Positions 6,673 through 14,069 of a stretch of DNA of 19,531 nucleotides are shown in pieces. A model generated the notes under the pieces. That model was given only the letters and a program-made list of their open reading frames with translations. It was not told the DNA's origin and did not search any database. The position numbers and the translations under genes were made by a program. Location: the NCBI GenBank assembly GCA_034428635.1, contig DAOUHR010000023.1, forward strand, positions 1 through 19,531, written 5' to 3'. The stretch is from Bin22 sp034428635 (GTDB lineage: Bacteria > Chloroflexota > Dehalococcoidia > Lucifugimonadales > UBA3495). The first letter of the stretch is position 1. Every line of letters begins with the position of its first letter.

Positions 6673-7977
6673 TTACACGTCGCAAAGCATCATGTCCGCG
6701 TAGCTCTCACGGCGGCGGATGAGGCGGCTTTGCCCTTCGTTAACCAGCACCATAGGGGGACGGGGGTTCAGGTTGTAGTTGCTGGCCATGGAGGGACAGT
6801 ACGCGCCGGAGGCGGGGATGGCTATGATATCTCCGGGTTCCGGGGTCGGCAGCATTATGTCCGAAGCCAGCACGTCGCCCGACTCACAGTACTTGCCCGC
6901 TATGGTGACTTTCTCCTCGTCGGTGACGTTGACCTTACCCGCCGAGAGCACCTCGTACGAAGCCTGGTACAGCGCGGGGCGAATGTTGTCGCCCATGCCG
7001 CCGTCCACGCTGACGTACTTGCGCACCCCGGGAATATCCTTGATGGCCCCGATACGGTAAAGGGCAACGCCGGCCGGCCCAACGATGGACCGGCCCGGCT
7101 CGATTAGCAGTGTGGGTATGGCCAGGCCCAGTTCGTCGCAGGTGGCTTTGAGGGTGGAGACGATGGTGTCGGCATATTCACCGATGGCAGGGGGGTCCTG
7201 GTCTCGAGTGTAGGCAATGGCAAAGCCGCCGCCAGGGCTGAACTCCTGCAGGTCCAGGCCCTCCTCGCGGAAACCGGCGGCGAACCGCAGCACCAGGTCG
7301 GTGGCGGCGGCGTAGGGCTCCAGTTCAAAGATGGGCGACCCCAGGTGAAAATGCAGTCCTTTCAGGTTCAGGTGGGGCGCGGCCAGGGCCTGCCGAATAG
7401 CGCGCTCGGCGTCCCCGGTCTGGATGGAAAAACCAAACTTGGAGTCGATGATGCCGGTGGTGGTATAGGCATGGGTGTGGGGGTCGATGCCAGGCGACAC
7501 GCGGATTAGAATGTCCTGCACCTTGCCCGCTTCACCGGCGATGCGATTCAGCAGGTCCAGTTCGTGGAAGCTGTCCACCACCACCCGCCCGATGCCCTGT
7601 TCCACCGAGTAGGCCAGTTCGTCGGGAGTCTTGTTGTTGCCGTGGAAGTAGACCTTCTCCAGGGGAAACTGGGCGGCGGCGGCCACGGCCAGTTCACCGC
7701 CGGACACCACGTCCAGCCCCAGGCCCTCCTCGTTGAAAATCTGGGCCAGGGCGGGATTGATGTAGGCCTTGGAGGCGTAGAGGACCTGTGCCCCGGGGCA
7801 GCGCTGCTCGAACTCAGCGCGGTAGCTGCGGCAACGGTTGCGCAGGGTGGCCTCGTCCAGCACGTAAACAGGGGTGCCGTACTCTTCGGCCAGATCCAGG
7901 GCAGAGCAGCCGCCAATAACCAACCGCCCCTGCCCGTCAATTTCGGCAGCATCGGGAAAAACGTTCTGGGGGAACAT
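6673..7977 (-). CDS. lysA: Diaminopimelate decarboxylase
   Basis: The PLP enzyme decarboxylates meso-diaminopimelate to L-lysine, the last step of the bacterial lysine pathway. With the ATG at 7977 the protein is 434 aa, normal for the family. That start has GAGG six bases upstream; the frame is open a further 114 bases but without a good start. PLP is held by Lys70 in LYASKAY. HFHLGSPI and SPGGGFAIAY (phosphate site), EPGRSIVGPAG, CESGDVLASD (substrate site from the partner subunit) and GAYCPSMASNYN follow in the expected order. It leads an apparent operon with holB. A promoter lies just upstream, divergent from the PIN gene pair. Confidence 0.96.
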   Translation of the reverse strand: MFPQNVFPDAAEIDGQGRLVIGGCSALDLAEEYGTPVYVLDEATLRNRCRSYRAEFEQRCPGAQVLYASKAYINPALAQIFNEEGLGLDVVSGGELAVAAAAQFPLEKVYFHGNNKTPDELAYSVEQGIGRVVVDSFHELDLLNRIAGEAGKVQDILIRVSPGIDPHTHAYTTTGIIDSKFGFSIQTGDAERAIRQALAAPHLNLKGLHFHLGSPIFELEPYAAATDLVLRFAAGFREEGLDLQEFSPGGGFAIAYTRDQDPPAIGEYADTIVSTLKATCDELGLAIPTLLIEPGRSIVGPAGVALYRIGAIKDIPGVRKYVSVDGGMGDNIRPALYQASYEVLSAGKVNVTDEEKVTIAGKYCESGDVLASDIMLPTPEPGDIIAIPASGAYCPSMASNYNLNPRPPMVLVNEGQSRLIRRRESYADMMLCDV

Positions 7978-8013
7978 GGAAGACCTCAAATTTTGGATGA
8001 GTTGGCAAGGGGT

Positions 8014-8042
8014 ATGATAGGGCGGGAGGGGGTTGGGCGCAA
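8014..8042 (-). promoter_or_regulatory. Probable sigma-70 promoter for lysA-holB
   Basis: On the minus strand TTGCGC (8037-8042) and TATCAT (8014-8019) are separated by exactly 17 bases. This would give a leader of roughly 30 bases before the lysA ATG. No lysine riboswitch fits in so short a leader. Confidence 0.45.
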
Positions 8043-8067
8043 GTTGGTTGCAGGGTGTGCCTAAGAG

Positions 8068-8087
8068 TATTGTCAACCCCAACAATA
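8068..8087. promoter_or_regulatory. Inverted repeat upstream of the PIN gene pair
   Basis: TATTGT (8068-8073) and ACAATA (8082-8087) form a perfect six-base dyad separated by eight bases, just upstream of the -10 box at 8099-8104. This is a reasonable position for an operator of an autoregulated unit, but no regulator is identified. Confidence 0.35.
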
Positions 8088-8098
8088 TCACAGCACTG

Positions 8099-8104
8099 TA
8101 TAAT
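8099..8104 (+). promoter_or_regulatory. -10 box for the PIN gene pair
   Basis: A perfect TATAAT lies 54 bases before the chosen start. The nearest -35-like hexamer, TTGTCA at 8070-8075, is 23 bases away, which is too long for a standard promoter, so an activator may be needed or the -35 may be dispensable. Confidence 0.45.
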
Positions 8105-8157
8105 CCAGTTCTGAAGTGCTACGATTGCCATATTGAAGGAACTGGATGGAGGCTAGG

Positions 8158-8439
8158 ATGAACGTAAAAGAGGCGGCTATCGTGGCCAAAGAGTATATTG
8201 CCGACCTCTACGAGGCCGAAGGTGCGATCAACATTGGTCTGGAAGAAATTGAGCTCGATGGGAGCGTATGGAAAATAACGGTCGGGTTTTCGCGTCCTTG
8301 GGACCAAAAGGGAGGAGCTAGCATTGCCCTTGGCCAAACTCAGCTGAGGCGTTCTTTCAAGTTGCTTCATATTGATGACAATAGCGGCCATGTAGAGTCG
8401 GTCAAGGATCGTATTTTGGTAGATTCCTGGGTAAGCTAA
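8158..8439 (+). CDS. Small alpha/beta protein paired with a PIN-domain protein
   Basis: This 93-aa protein (97 if the ATG at 8146 is used) is not a family with a known function that I can name. It opens with a helix (VKEAAIVAKEYIADLYEAEG). Four likely beta strands follow: GLEEIELDG, VWKITVGFSRPW, RSFKLLHID and VESVKDRILV. This order resembles a PepSY-like fold, which is inference. There is no helix-turn-helix, ribbon-helix-helix or AbrB-type DNA-binding motif, so it does not look like a usual VapB antitoxin. I prefer ATG 8158 because GGAGG lies five bases upstream; ATG 8146 has AAGGA at the same spacing. Its TAA overlaps the ATG of the PIN gene by one base, implying coupled translation. Base composition is visibly more AT-rich than the flanking lysA and hydroxylase genes. 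Confidence 0.75.
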   Translation: MNVKEAAIVAKEYIADLYEAEGAINIGLEEIELDGSVWKITVGFSRPWDQKGGASIALGQTQLRRSFKLLHIDDNSGHVESVKDRILVDSWVS

Positions 8440-8966
8440 TGCCGCCGGCGGGGTACTTTGTTGATACCAACTTGCTCCTGTTGTTTGTGGTGGGTAGCGA
8501 ATCACCGGAATTGATCTCAAAGCATCGGCGTCTTAACTCCTATTCTTCAGAAGATTATTACGCCTTATACCAGCTACTTAATCAAAGTGGTCGCGTTTAC
8601 GTAACTCCAAACACTTTGACCGAAACCTCAAACTTGCTTGGCCAGCACGGCGAACCAGAAAGGACAAGCCTGTTAGAGAGGTTGCGTTCTATCATTCAAG
8701 ACAGCCAAGAGGTTGTTGTCGCTAGCACTATAGCTTCAAACAGTCCGGCCTATGTAAGACTCGGACTTACGGACGCAGTTTTATTGGAAGCAGCTTCCAC
8801 AGACATACCCCTATTGACCATGGATTTTCAACTCTACATTGCTGGCCTTGCTAAAGGCGAAGGCACAGCCGTGAATTTCATGAATTACCGAAATCCGCAG
8901 TCTCTCTTGCCCCATTTACTGCCACGCATCTTCAGCAATTTAGAAAGAGGGAAATCGGTGGTCTAA
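8439..8966 (+). CDS. PIN-domain protein (putative ribonuclease)
   Basis: This 175-aa protein has the acidic quartet of PIN-domain nucleases in the right order: Asp9 in FVDTNLLLLF, Glu62 in TLTETSNLL, Asp112 in GLTDAVLLEAA and Asp129 in LLTMDFQLY. PIN domains cut RNA with bound Mg or Mn and occur in VapC toxins and RNA-processing enzymes. At 175 aa it is longer than a typical VapC (about 130). It is translated with the small upstream gene through a one-base TAATG overlap. Both genes share low GC (one 60-base line at 8521 is 40% GC, far below the neighbours), which suggests acquisition. No ribosome site is needed beyond coupling. It may be a toxin of a non-VapBC pair or a housekeeping RNase; the sequence does not decide. 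Confidence 0.82.
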   Translation: MPPAGYFVDTNLLLLFVVGSESPELISKHRRLNSYSSEDYYALYQLLNQSGRVYVTPNTLTETSNLLGQHGEPERTSLLERLRSIIQDSQEVVVASTIASNSPAYVRLGLTDAVLLEAASTDIPLLTMDFQLYIAGLAKGEGTAVNFMNYRNPQSLLPHLLPRIFSNLERGKSVV

Positions 8967-8982
8967 GGTCAGTTCTGATCCG

Positions 8983-9011
8983 TTGACTCCCCCCATACCC
9001 CCGTATATACT
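8983..9011 (+). promoter_or_regulatory. Sigma-70 promoter of the molybdenum hydroxylase operon
   Basis: TTGACT (8983-8988) and TATACT (9006-9011) are spaced by exactly 17 bases, the best promoter in the window. The spacer is almost all C on the coding strand, broken by ATA. The leader to the GTG start is about 80 bases. Confidence 0.75.
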
Positions 9012-9098
9012 GCCCGGCATAGCTACCCGGGCTACTTTTGGCCTGGTTGTCAGGCACCCCACGGAGAAACAAGATTTGACACGGACGGGAGGCGTGAA

Positions 9099-9569
9099 GT
9101 GAAAGTTCCGATAAAGCTAACGGTTAACGGTAGAAGTCACGAGTCGGAAGTGGAAGCGCGGACGCTCCTGGTGCATTACCTCAGGGACACCCTGGGGCTT
9201 ACCGGCACCAAGATCGGCTGCGATACCAGCCAGTGCGGCGCCTGCGTCGTCCGCCTGAACGGGTCCACGGTCAAGTCCTGCACCTGCCTGGCCGTCCAGG
9301 CCGACGGGGCAGAGGTAACTACTATCGAGGGTCTGGCCCAGGACGGCAACCTGCACCCCGTCCAGGAGGCCTTCTGGGACAACCACGGCCTTCAGTGCGG
9401 CTACTGCACCGCCGGTATGATTATGACGATCACCGAGCTGCTGGAACGCAACCCCAACCCCAGCGCCGCCGAGGTGCGGGCCGGATTGGAGGGCAACATC
9501 TGCCGCTGCACCGGCTACCACAACATTGTGAAAGCAACTCTTGCCGCTGCCGAAGCGATGGGAGGTTAG
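9099..9569 (+). CDS. 2Fe-2S subunit of a xanthine dehydrogenase/CoxS-family molybdenum hydroxylase
   Basis: The 156-aa small subunit passes electrons from the molybdenum site to FAD. The plant-ferredoxin-type cluster is bound by Cys41, Cys46, Cys49 and Cys61 (GCDTSQCGAC...C). The second, all-helical cluster is bound by Cys100, Cys103, Cys135 and Cys137 (CGYC...CRC). Both sets are complete and length is standard. The start is GTG 9099, with GGGAGG six bases upstream. It is the first gene of the S-L-M order used by many Chloroflexota and actinobacterial CoxSLM-like operons, and is followed after three bases by the large subunit. The promoter at 8983-9011 drives it. Confidence 0.95.
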   Translation: MKVPIKLTVNGRSHESEVEARTLLVHYLRDTLGLTGTKIGCDTSQCGACVVRLNGSTVKSCTCLAVQADGAEVTTIEGLAQDGNLHPVQEAFWDNHGLQCGYCTAGMIMTITELLERNPNPSAAEVRAGLEGNICRCTGYHNIVKATLAAAEAMGG

Positions 9570-9572
9570 AGT

Positions 9573-12005
9573 ATGACTACTCGAATATTCGGTTCCGGCA
9601 TTCGCCGTCGGGAGGATCCTCGGCTGATTACCGGGCAAGCCTCTTACACCGATGACATCAAGCTGGCCGGCCTGGTCCACGCGGCGATCCTACGCAGCCC
9701 CCACGGCCACGCCCGCATCAACAGCATCGACACATCCGCAGCGGCGGCGGCCCCCGGCGTGATTGCCGTTTATACCGGCGCTGACACCGAGGGCGTCCTG
9801 AACCCCATGCCCTGCGCCTGGGTAATCCCCGACTCCGACGTCAAGGCCGTGGCCTACCCGCCCATCGCTAAAGATGTAGTCCGCTACGTGGGCGACGCCG
9901 TGGCCGTGGTGGTGGCCGAAGACCGCTACCAGGCCGAGGACGCGCTGGAACTGATCAGCGTGGACTACGAACCCCTGCCCACGGTGATCAACCCCGAGGC
10001 TGCCTTGCAGGACGGCGCGCCCCAGCTGCACGAAGACGCCCCCGGCAACCAGGCCTTCCACTGGGTGGCGGCCGGCGGCGATACCGACGACGCCTTTGCC
10101 AACGCCGACGTGGTGGTGCGGGACACCATCATCCAGCAGAAGCTGATTCCCAACCCCATGGAGCCTCGTTCCGCCATCGCCACCTACGTCCCGGCCATGG
10201 GCGAGCTGACTATCTGGAACACCACCCAGAATCCCCACATCGCCCGCTTCGTCACCTGCCTGGTCACTGGCATTCCCGAGCACAAGATTCGGATCATCGC
10301 TCCGGAGGTGGGCGGCGGGTTCGGCGCCAAGATTGCCGTATATGCCTGGGATATGGTTACCGCCTTCTGCGCCATGAAGCTGGGCCGCCCCGTCAAGTGG
10401 ACCGAGACACGCTCCGAGAACTTTGTGTCCACCACCCACGGCCGCGACCACGTGGAATACGTGGAAATGGCCGCCAACAGTGACGGCCGGGTAATCGGCG
10501 TCCGCAGCGTGGTCTACGCCGGTATGGGAGCCTATCTGTCCACCGCGGCCCCGGGCATCCCCACCATCCTGCACGGCCTGATGTACTCCGGCCCCTACGA
10601 CATCGCCAACATCAAGGCCGACATTTACGGCTGCTTCACCAACTCGACGCCGGTGGAGGCCTACCGCGGCGCCGGTCGTCCCGAAGCCACCTTTCTCTTG
10701 GAGCGGCTGATGGACCTGGTGGCGGTGGAAGTGGGCAAGGACCCGGTGGAAGTCCGCCGGATGAACCTGATTCCCAAGTTCGAGAACGGCCATGACGTAG
10801 CCATCGGCCTGACCTACGACAGCGGCGACTACGAAGGCGTCCTGAACGTGGCCCTGGAGCACGTCAACTACGACCAACTGCGGCACGACCAGGCCCACGG
10901 CCGTGAGCGAGGTCAATACACCGGAATTGGAGTAAGTGTCTACTGCGAAATCTGCGGCCTGGGACCTTCTCAGGTGGCGGGCGCCGTTGGCTTCGGCGGT
11001 GGACTGTGGGAAAGCGCCACCGTGCGCTTCTACGCCACCGGCAAGGTTAACGTCTTCATTGGCACGTCGCCCCACGGCCAGGGGGAGGAAACCACCTTCG
11101 CCCAGATAATGTCGGACGAGCTGGGCGTCCCGGTGGACGACGTGGAGGTAATCCACGGCGACACCGACAACACGCCTATGGGCTGGGGCACCTACGGCAG
11201 CCGCACCACGGTAGTGGGCGGCGGCGCGCTGGCCCTGAGCGCCCGCAAAATCAAGGACAAGGCCATTACCCTGGCGGCACACCTGCTCGAGGCCGCCGAG
11301 GCGGACATCGAGTACGAGGACGGCAACTTCTTCGTCCGTGGTGCCCCCGACAACGGCAAGTCCATCCAGGAAATCGCCCTGATGGCCAACGTGGCCTGGA
11401 ACATGCCCGAGGGAATGGAGCCGGGCCTGGAGGCGACGACCTTCTACGACCCGCCCAACTTTTCCTACCCCTTCGGCGCCCACGTGGCGGTGGTTAGTGT
11501 TGATCCCGACAACGGCCATATTGTCCTGGAACGCTACGTGGCGGTGGACGACTGCGGCCCGCAGATCAACCCCATGATCGTCGAGGGGCAGGTCCACGGC
11601 GGTGTGGTGCAGGGAGCCGGCCAGGCTCTATGGGAAGGCGCGGTCTATGACGACAACGGGCAGCTGCTGACCGGCTCCATGCTGGACTATGCCCTGCCCC
11701 GGGCCCACCTGGTGCCCGACATCGAGACCCTTTCCACAGTTACGCCGTCGCCCCACAACCCCCTGGGGGTCAAGGGCATTGGCGAGACCGGGACAATCGC
11801 TTCCACCGTGAGCATCTACAACGCCGTTATCGACGCCCTGCGACCGCTGGGCGTTACCAGGCTGGAAATGCCGCTGACCCCCGAGCGGGTCTGGCGGGCC
11901 ATCCAGGAGGCGGGCGTCCACCACGGGGATAGTTACGGTCACGACCATGGGCACGATCACGGGCACGAGCACGGGCATGGCCATGACCACGGACACGGAC
12001 ATTAA
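9573..12005 (+). CDS. Molybdopterin-binding subunit of a form-II CoxL/xanthine dehydrogenase-like hydroxylase, His-rich tail
   Basis: This 810-aa catalytic subunit binds molybdopterin cytosine dinucleotide and hydroxylates its substrate with water. Recognised segments are the N-terminal GSGIRRREDPRLITGQASYTDD, GGGFGAK (247-253), the active-site loop AYRGAGR (363-369) and KGIGETG with the base-acting Glu738. AYRGAGR is the form-II signature. True carbon monoxide dehydrogenase has AYRCSFR with its Cu-binding Cys, so CO oxidation is unlikely and the substrate is unknown. The last 28 residues (783-810) hold 13 histidines in HDHG/HGHG repeats, absent from usual members, and end the protein. The ATG at 9573 follows GGGAGG at 9560-9565, which lies within the last codons of the upstream gene. 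No molybdenum cofactor maturation genes are in the window. Confidence 0.95.
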   Translation: MTTRIFGSGIRRREDPRLITGQASYTDDIKLAGLVHAAILRSPHGHARINSIDTSAAAAAPGVIAVYTGADTEGVLNPMPCAWVIPDSDVKAVAYPPIAKDVVRYVGDAVAVVVAEDRYQAEDALELISVDYEPLPTVINPEAALQDGAPQLHEDAPGNQAFHWVAAGGDTDDAFANADVVVRDTIIQQKLIPNPMEPRSAIATYVPAMGELTIWNTTQNPHIARFVTCLVTGIPEHKIRIIAPEVGGGFGAKIAVYAWDMVTAFCAMKLGRPVKWTETRSENFVSTTHGRDHVEYVEMAANSDGRVIGVRSVVYAGMGAYLSTAAPGIPTILHGLMYSGPYDIANIKADIYGCFTNSTPVEAYRGAGRPEATFLLERLMDLVAVEVGKDPVEVRRMNLIPKFENGHDVAIGLTYDSGDYEGVLNVALEHVNYDQLRHDQAHGRERGQYTGIGVSVYCEICGLGPSQVAGAVGFGGGLWESATVRFYATGKVNVFIGTSPHGQGEETTFAQIMSDELGVPVDDVEVIHGDTDNTPMGWGTYGSRTTVVGGGALALSARKIKDKAITLAAHLLEAAEADIEYEDGNFFVRGAPDNGKSIQEIALMANVAWNMPEGMEPGLEATTFYDPPNFSYPFGAHVAVVSVDPDNGHIVLERYVAVDDCGPQINPMIVEGQVHGGVVQGAGQALWEGAVYDDNGQLLTGSMLDYALPRAHLVPDIETLSTVTPSPHNPLGVKGIGETGTIASTVSIYNAVIDALRPLGVTRLEMPLTPERVWRAIQEAGVHHGDSYGHDHGHDHGHEHGHGHDHGHGH
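11937..12002 (+). repeat. Low-complexity HDHG-coding repeat at the end of the Mo subunit
   Basis: Degenerate six-base units of the form CACGAC/CATGGG encode alternating His with Gly, Asp or Glu. The segment GACCATGGGCACGATCACGG is nearly identical, with two differences, to a stretch of the similar block in the FAD-subunit gene. Confidence 0.8.
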
Positions 12006-12056
12006 TCGGGCCAGGCCTAGGGGCTGGGAGGGCCGGGGTTCGAAGGAGGAACAGTA

Positions 12057-12995
12057 ATGTACACGCCTGATTTTCACTACCACAAAGCAGCCTCGGTGGC
12101 CGAGGCTATCGAGATGCTCGGCCACCACGAAGATGCCCGGCTGCTGGCCGGCGGACACAGCCTCTTGCCCCTGATGCGGCTGCGGTTGGCCCGTCCCGCC
12201 ACTCTTATTGACATCGGCGGGCTGGACGACTTGAAGGGCATTACCGTCCACGACGACCATGTTCGTATCGGTGCGCTGACTACCCACGGGGAAATCGCCA
12301 GTTCCCATGCCATGGAACACGCCAACCCCCTGATGGCCGAAGTGGCCGGGGGTATCGGCGACCCGCAGGTGCGGAATCGGGGAACCATCGGCGGCAACAT
12401 CGCCCATGCCGACCCCGCCTCCGACTGGGGCACCGTGCTAAGCGTTCTGGATGCCAGCGTCGAGGTGCAGGGCGCAAACGGCTCCCGCACCATTGCCATC
12501 GCGGACTTCTTCCAGGGCGCCTTCGCAACCGCTGTGGAGGATGACGAAATCATTACCGGCGTACGGGTGCCCACCCTTGTGCGCCAGGACCACGGCCATG
12601 GGCACGACCACGGTCATGATCATGGGCACGACCACGGCGCGGAAAGCATCAACGGCGAGGTTGGCGAATACGCCAAGATGTCCCATCCCGCCTCCTTCTA
12701 CCCGGTAATTGGCGGTGCGGTGGTCCTCAATGCCGAGGGAGGCCGATGCGTATCGGCCCGGGTGGCTGTGGGCGGCCTGGTGCCCAGCCCCCGGCGCGCT
12801 CCCTCGGTGGAGGCAGCCCTGGCCGGCCAGGAACTTACCGCGGACAACATCACCGCGGCGGCCAACCTGCTGGCCGACGACCTGGGCGACGAAATCATCG
12901 GCGATGTATTCGCTTCGGCGGACTACCGCCGGGCCATCGCGCCGGTGGAGGTGAAGCACGCCATGTTCCACGCCATTGGCCTGGCTCACCACTAG
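12057..12995 (+). CDS. FAD-binding subunit of the molybdenum hydroxylase (CoxM-like), His-rich insertion
   Basis: This 312-aa subunit carries FAD and returns electrons to an acceptor. The two FAD-binding motifs are AGGHSLLPLM (about 31-40) and TIGGNIAHADPASDW (about 110-124), and the C-terminal CO-dehydrogenase flavoprotein domain follows. Between EIITGVRVPTL and EYAKMSHPASFYPVIGG, where relatives have a short loop, residues 179-194 form an insertion with eight histidines in HDHG units, matching the tail of the large subunit. AAGGAGGA at 12043-12050 sets the ATG. It is the third gene of the operon and is followed by a strong hairpin at 13024-13050. The protein is otherwise of usual length. 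Confidence 0.95.
   Translation: MYTPDFHYHKAASVAEAIEMLGHHEDARLLAGGHSLLPLMRLRLARPATLIDIGGLDDLKGITVHDDHVRIGALTTHGEIASSHAMEHANPLMAEVAGGIGDPQVRNRGTIGGNIAHADPASDWGTVLSVLDASVEVQGANGSRTIAIADFFQGAFATAVEDDEIITGVRVPTLVRQDHGHGHDHGHDHGHDHGAESINGEVGEYAKMSHPASFYPVIGGAVVLNAEGGRCVSARVAVGGLVPSPRRAPSVEAALAGQELTADNITAAANLLADDLGDEIIGDVFASADYRRAIAPVEVKHAMFHAIGLAHH
12588..12640 (+). repeat. HDHG-coding repeat inside the FAD subunit
   Basis: Six-base units encode His179 to Gly194. Codons alternate between CAC and CAT without strict DNA repetition, which suggests either an old repeat or selection on the protein rather than very recent slippage. Confidence 0.8.
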
Positions 12996-13023
12996 GCGGC
13001 AAGGGACAAAAGCAGGGGATACC

Positions 13024-13050
13024 ACGGGGCGGGCCACAAACCCGCCCCGT
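13024..13050. terminator. Perfect 10-bp GC hairpin after the hydroxylase operon
   Basis: ACGGGGCGGG (13024-13033) and its exact complement (13041-13050) enclose the seven-base loop CCACAAA. It ends the hydroxylase operon but lacks a T-tract. The shape and sequence also fit a dispersed palindromic repeat of the GGGGCGGG type. Confidence 0.55.
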
Positions 13051-13115
13051 ACTGACTCTTCAGATTACTGGTTTCCGGAGCGGCCGGACTATCCGGAACG
13101 GCCTTGGGAGGTACC

Positions 13116-13937
13116 ATGCCCGAAGCGCCAGACCTGGAAGTAATCAAGGATTACCTGAACCACCACGTAAAGGGGGCCGCAATTGGTTCGGTGCGGGTAA
13201 TGCGGCCCACTGTGCTACGGCCAATGGCAGGAGATATAGCTGCCGACCTGCCGGGCAGAACCCTGGAACAGTTCCGACGGGAAGGCAAATTCCTGCTATG
13301 GGAGCTGTCGTCCGACCGGTGGCTGGCCATCAACCCAATGCTGACCGGGGCCGTCCAGCATTGTGAGCCCAAAGCGCGGGTCTATAAGCGCACGTCCTTC
13401 GTGCTGGAGTTGGACAACGGCAAAGAACTCAGATACCTGGACGACCGCCAGATGGGCATGGTCTATTACGTGGACACCGCACAGCTTGAGGGGATCTACC
13501 GCCTAGAGAAGCAGGGAGTTGACGTGCTGGCAGACCGGTCCTTTGATGACTTCAAGGCCGGCCTGAAAAAGTTTCGGGGCGAGGTGAAGGGGGTGCTGAC
13601 CCGGGGTAGCTTCGTGTCGGGAATTGGCAACGCCTACTCCGATGAAATCCTCTTTGCCGCTGGCATTTCGCCCTTCCGCAAGGTGGGTACGTTGAAGGAA
13701 GAGGAGTTGGACCGCCTGCACCGGCAGTCCCGCGTCGTTGTTGAGGATGCGATTGAGGTCTTGAGGGAGAGGATGGGCGACAACCTCCACGTAAAGATAA
13801 GGGACTTTCTTAAGGTCCACGGCAAGGGCGGTGAACCCTGTCCCGTGTGCGGCGGCAACATATCCCAGTTAAACGCCAACCAACGTCTGACCAACTTCTG
13901 CCGCCGCTGCCAGCCGGGGATGCTGATCAGGAACTAG
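13116..13937 (+). CDS. Fpg/Nei-family DNA glycosylase/AP lyase
   Basis: The enzyme removes oxidised bases from DNA and cleaves the abasic site. After Met removal the catalytic Pro and the following Glu are in place (MPEAPDLE). GKFLLWEL holds the conserved DNA-binding Lys. RGSFVSGIGNAYSDEILFAAGISPF is the helix-two-turns-helix region, and the C-terminal zinc finger has Cys242, Cys245, Cys262 and Cys265, with RLTNFCRRCQ resembling the Fpg finger. The opening PEAPDLE differs from the usual Fpg PELPEVE, so I do not choose between mutM and nei. The ATG at 13116 follows GGGAGG by five bases, giving 273 aa, the family norm. It is a single gene with the hydroxylase hairpin upstream. Confidence 0.92.
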   Translation: MPEAPDLEVIKDYLNHHVKGAAIGSVRVMRPTVLRPMAGDIAADLPGRTLEQFRREGKFLLWELSSDRWLAINPMLTGAVQHCEPKARVYKRTSFVLELDNGKELRYLDDRQMGMVYYVDTAQLEGIYRLEKQGVDVLADRSFDDFKAGLKKFRGEVKGVLTRGSFVSGIGNAYSDEILFAAGISPFRKVGTLKEEELDRLHRQSRVVVEDAIEVLRERMGDNLHVKIRDFLKVHGKGGEPCPVCGGNISQLNANQRLTNFCRRCQPGMLIRN

Positions 13938-13982
13938 CACCGAAAAAGGCACAAAACATTCCGCTCAACTTGAGAGTGCCGA

Positions 13983-13997
13983 AATCGGGAACCGATT
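13983..13997. terminator. Short hairpin downstream of the glycosylase gene
   Basis: AATCGG and CCGATT pair perfectly around GAA. It lies between convergent genes and runs directly into the repeat at 13999-14024. It has no T-tract, so the terminator role is tentative. Confidence 0.3.
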
Positions 13998-13998
13998 G

Positions 13999-14024
13999 CC
14001 CTTCGACGGGCTCAGGACGAGCGG
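13999..14024. repeat. Probable dispersed intergenic repeat (TTCGACGGGCTCAGGACGAG type)
   Basis: This 26-base GC-rich motif, beginning CCCTTCGACGGGCTC, matches from memory an intergenic repeat found in many copies in various bacterial genomes. Only one copy is in this window, so dispersal is not shown here. It lies in the 132-base gap between the convergent glycosylase and MoaD/ThiS-like genes. Confidence 0.5.
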
Positions 14025-14069
14025 AATTCTGAGGGATATGGAAAGGGATTTGCCCTTACGGAACCCGGG

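Noticed and set aside
7978..8091. Longer N-terminus for diaminopimelate decarboxylase
   Set aside because: The upstream extension lies over the likely promoter and has no family similarity; the ATG at 7977 has a properly spaced ribosome site.
8119..8520. Minus-strand frame covering the small gene of the PIN pair
   Set aside because: The plus-strand pair has ribosome sites, a stop/start overlap and PIN catalytic residues; the antisense frame has none of these.
9690..11597. 635-codon minus-strand open frame opposite the Mo subunit gene
   Set aside because: It is antisense to a gene with complete molybdenum hydroxylase motifs, and its translation is low-complexity His/Gly/Val, typical of a shadow frame.
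11937..12640. Regular short repeats that could be taken for a CRISPR or minisatellite array
   Set aside because: Units are six bases, in frame, and encode His-rich protein segments; there are no spacers. No CRISPR array is present anywhere in the window.
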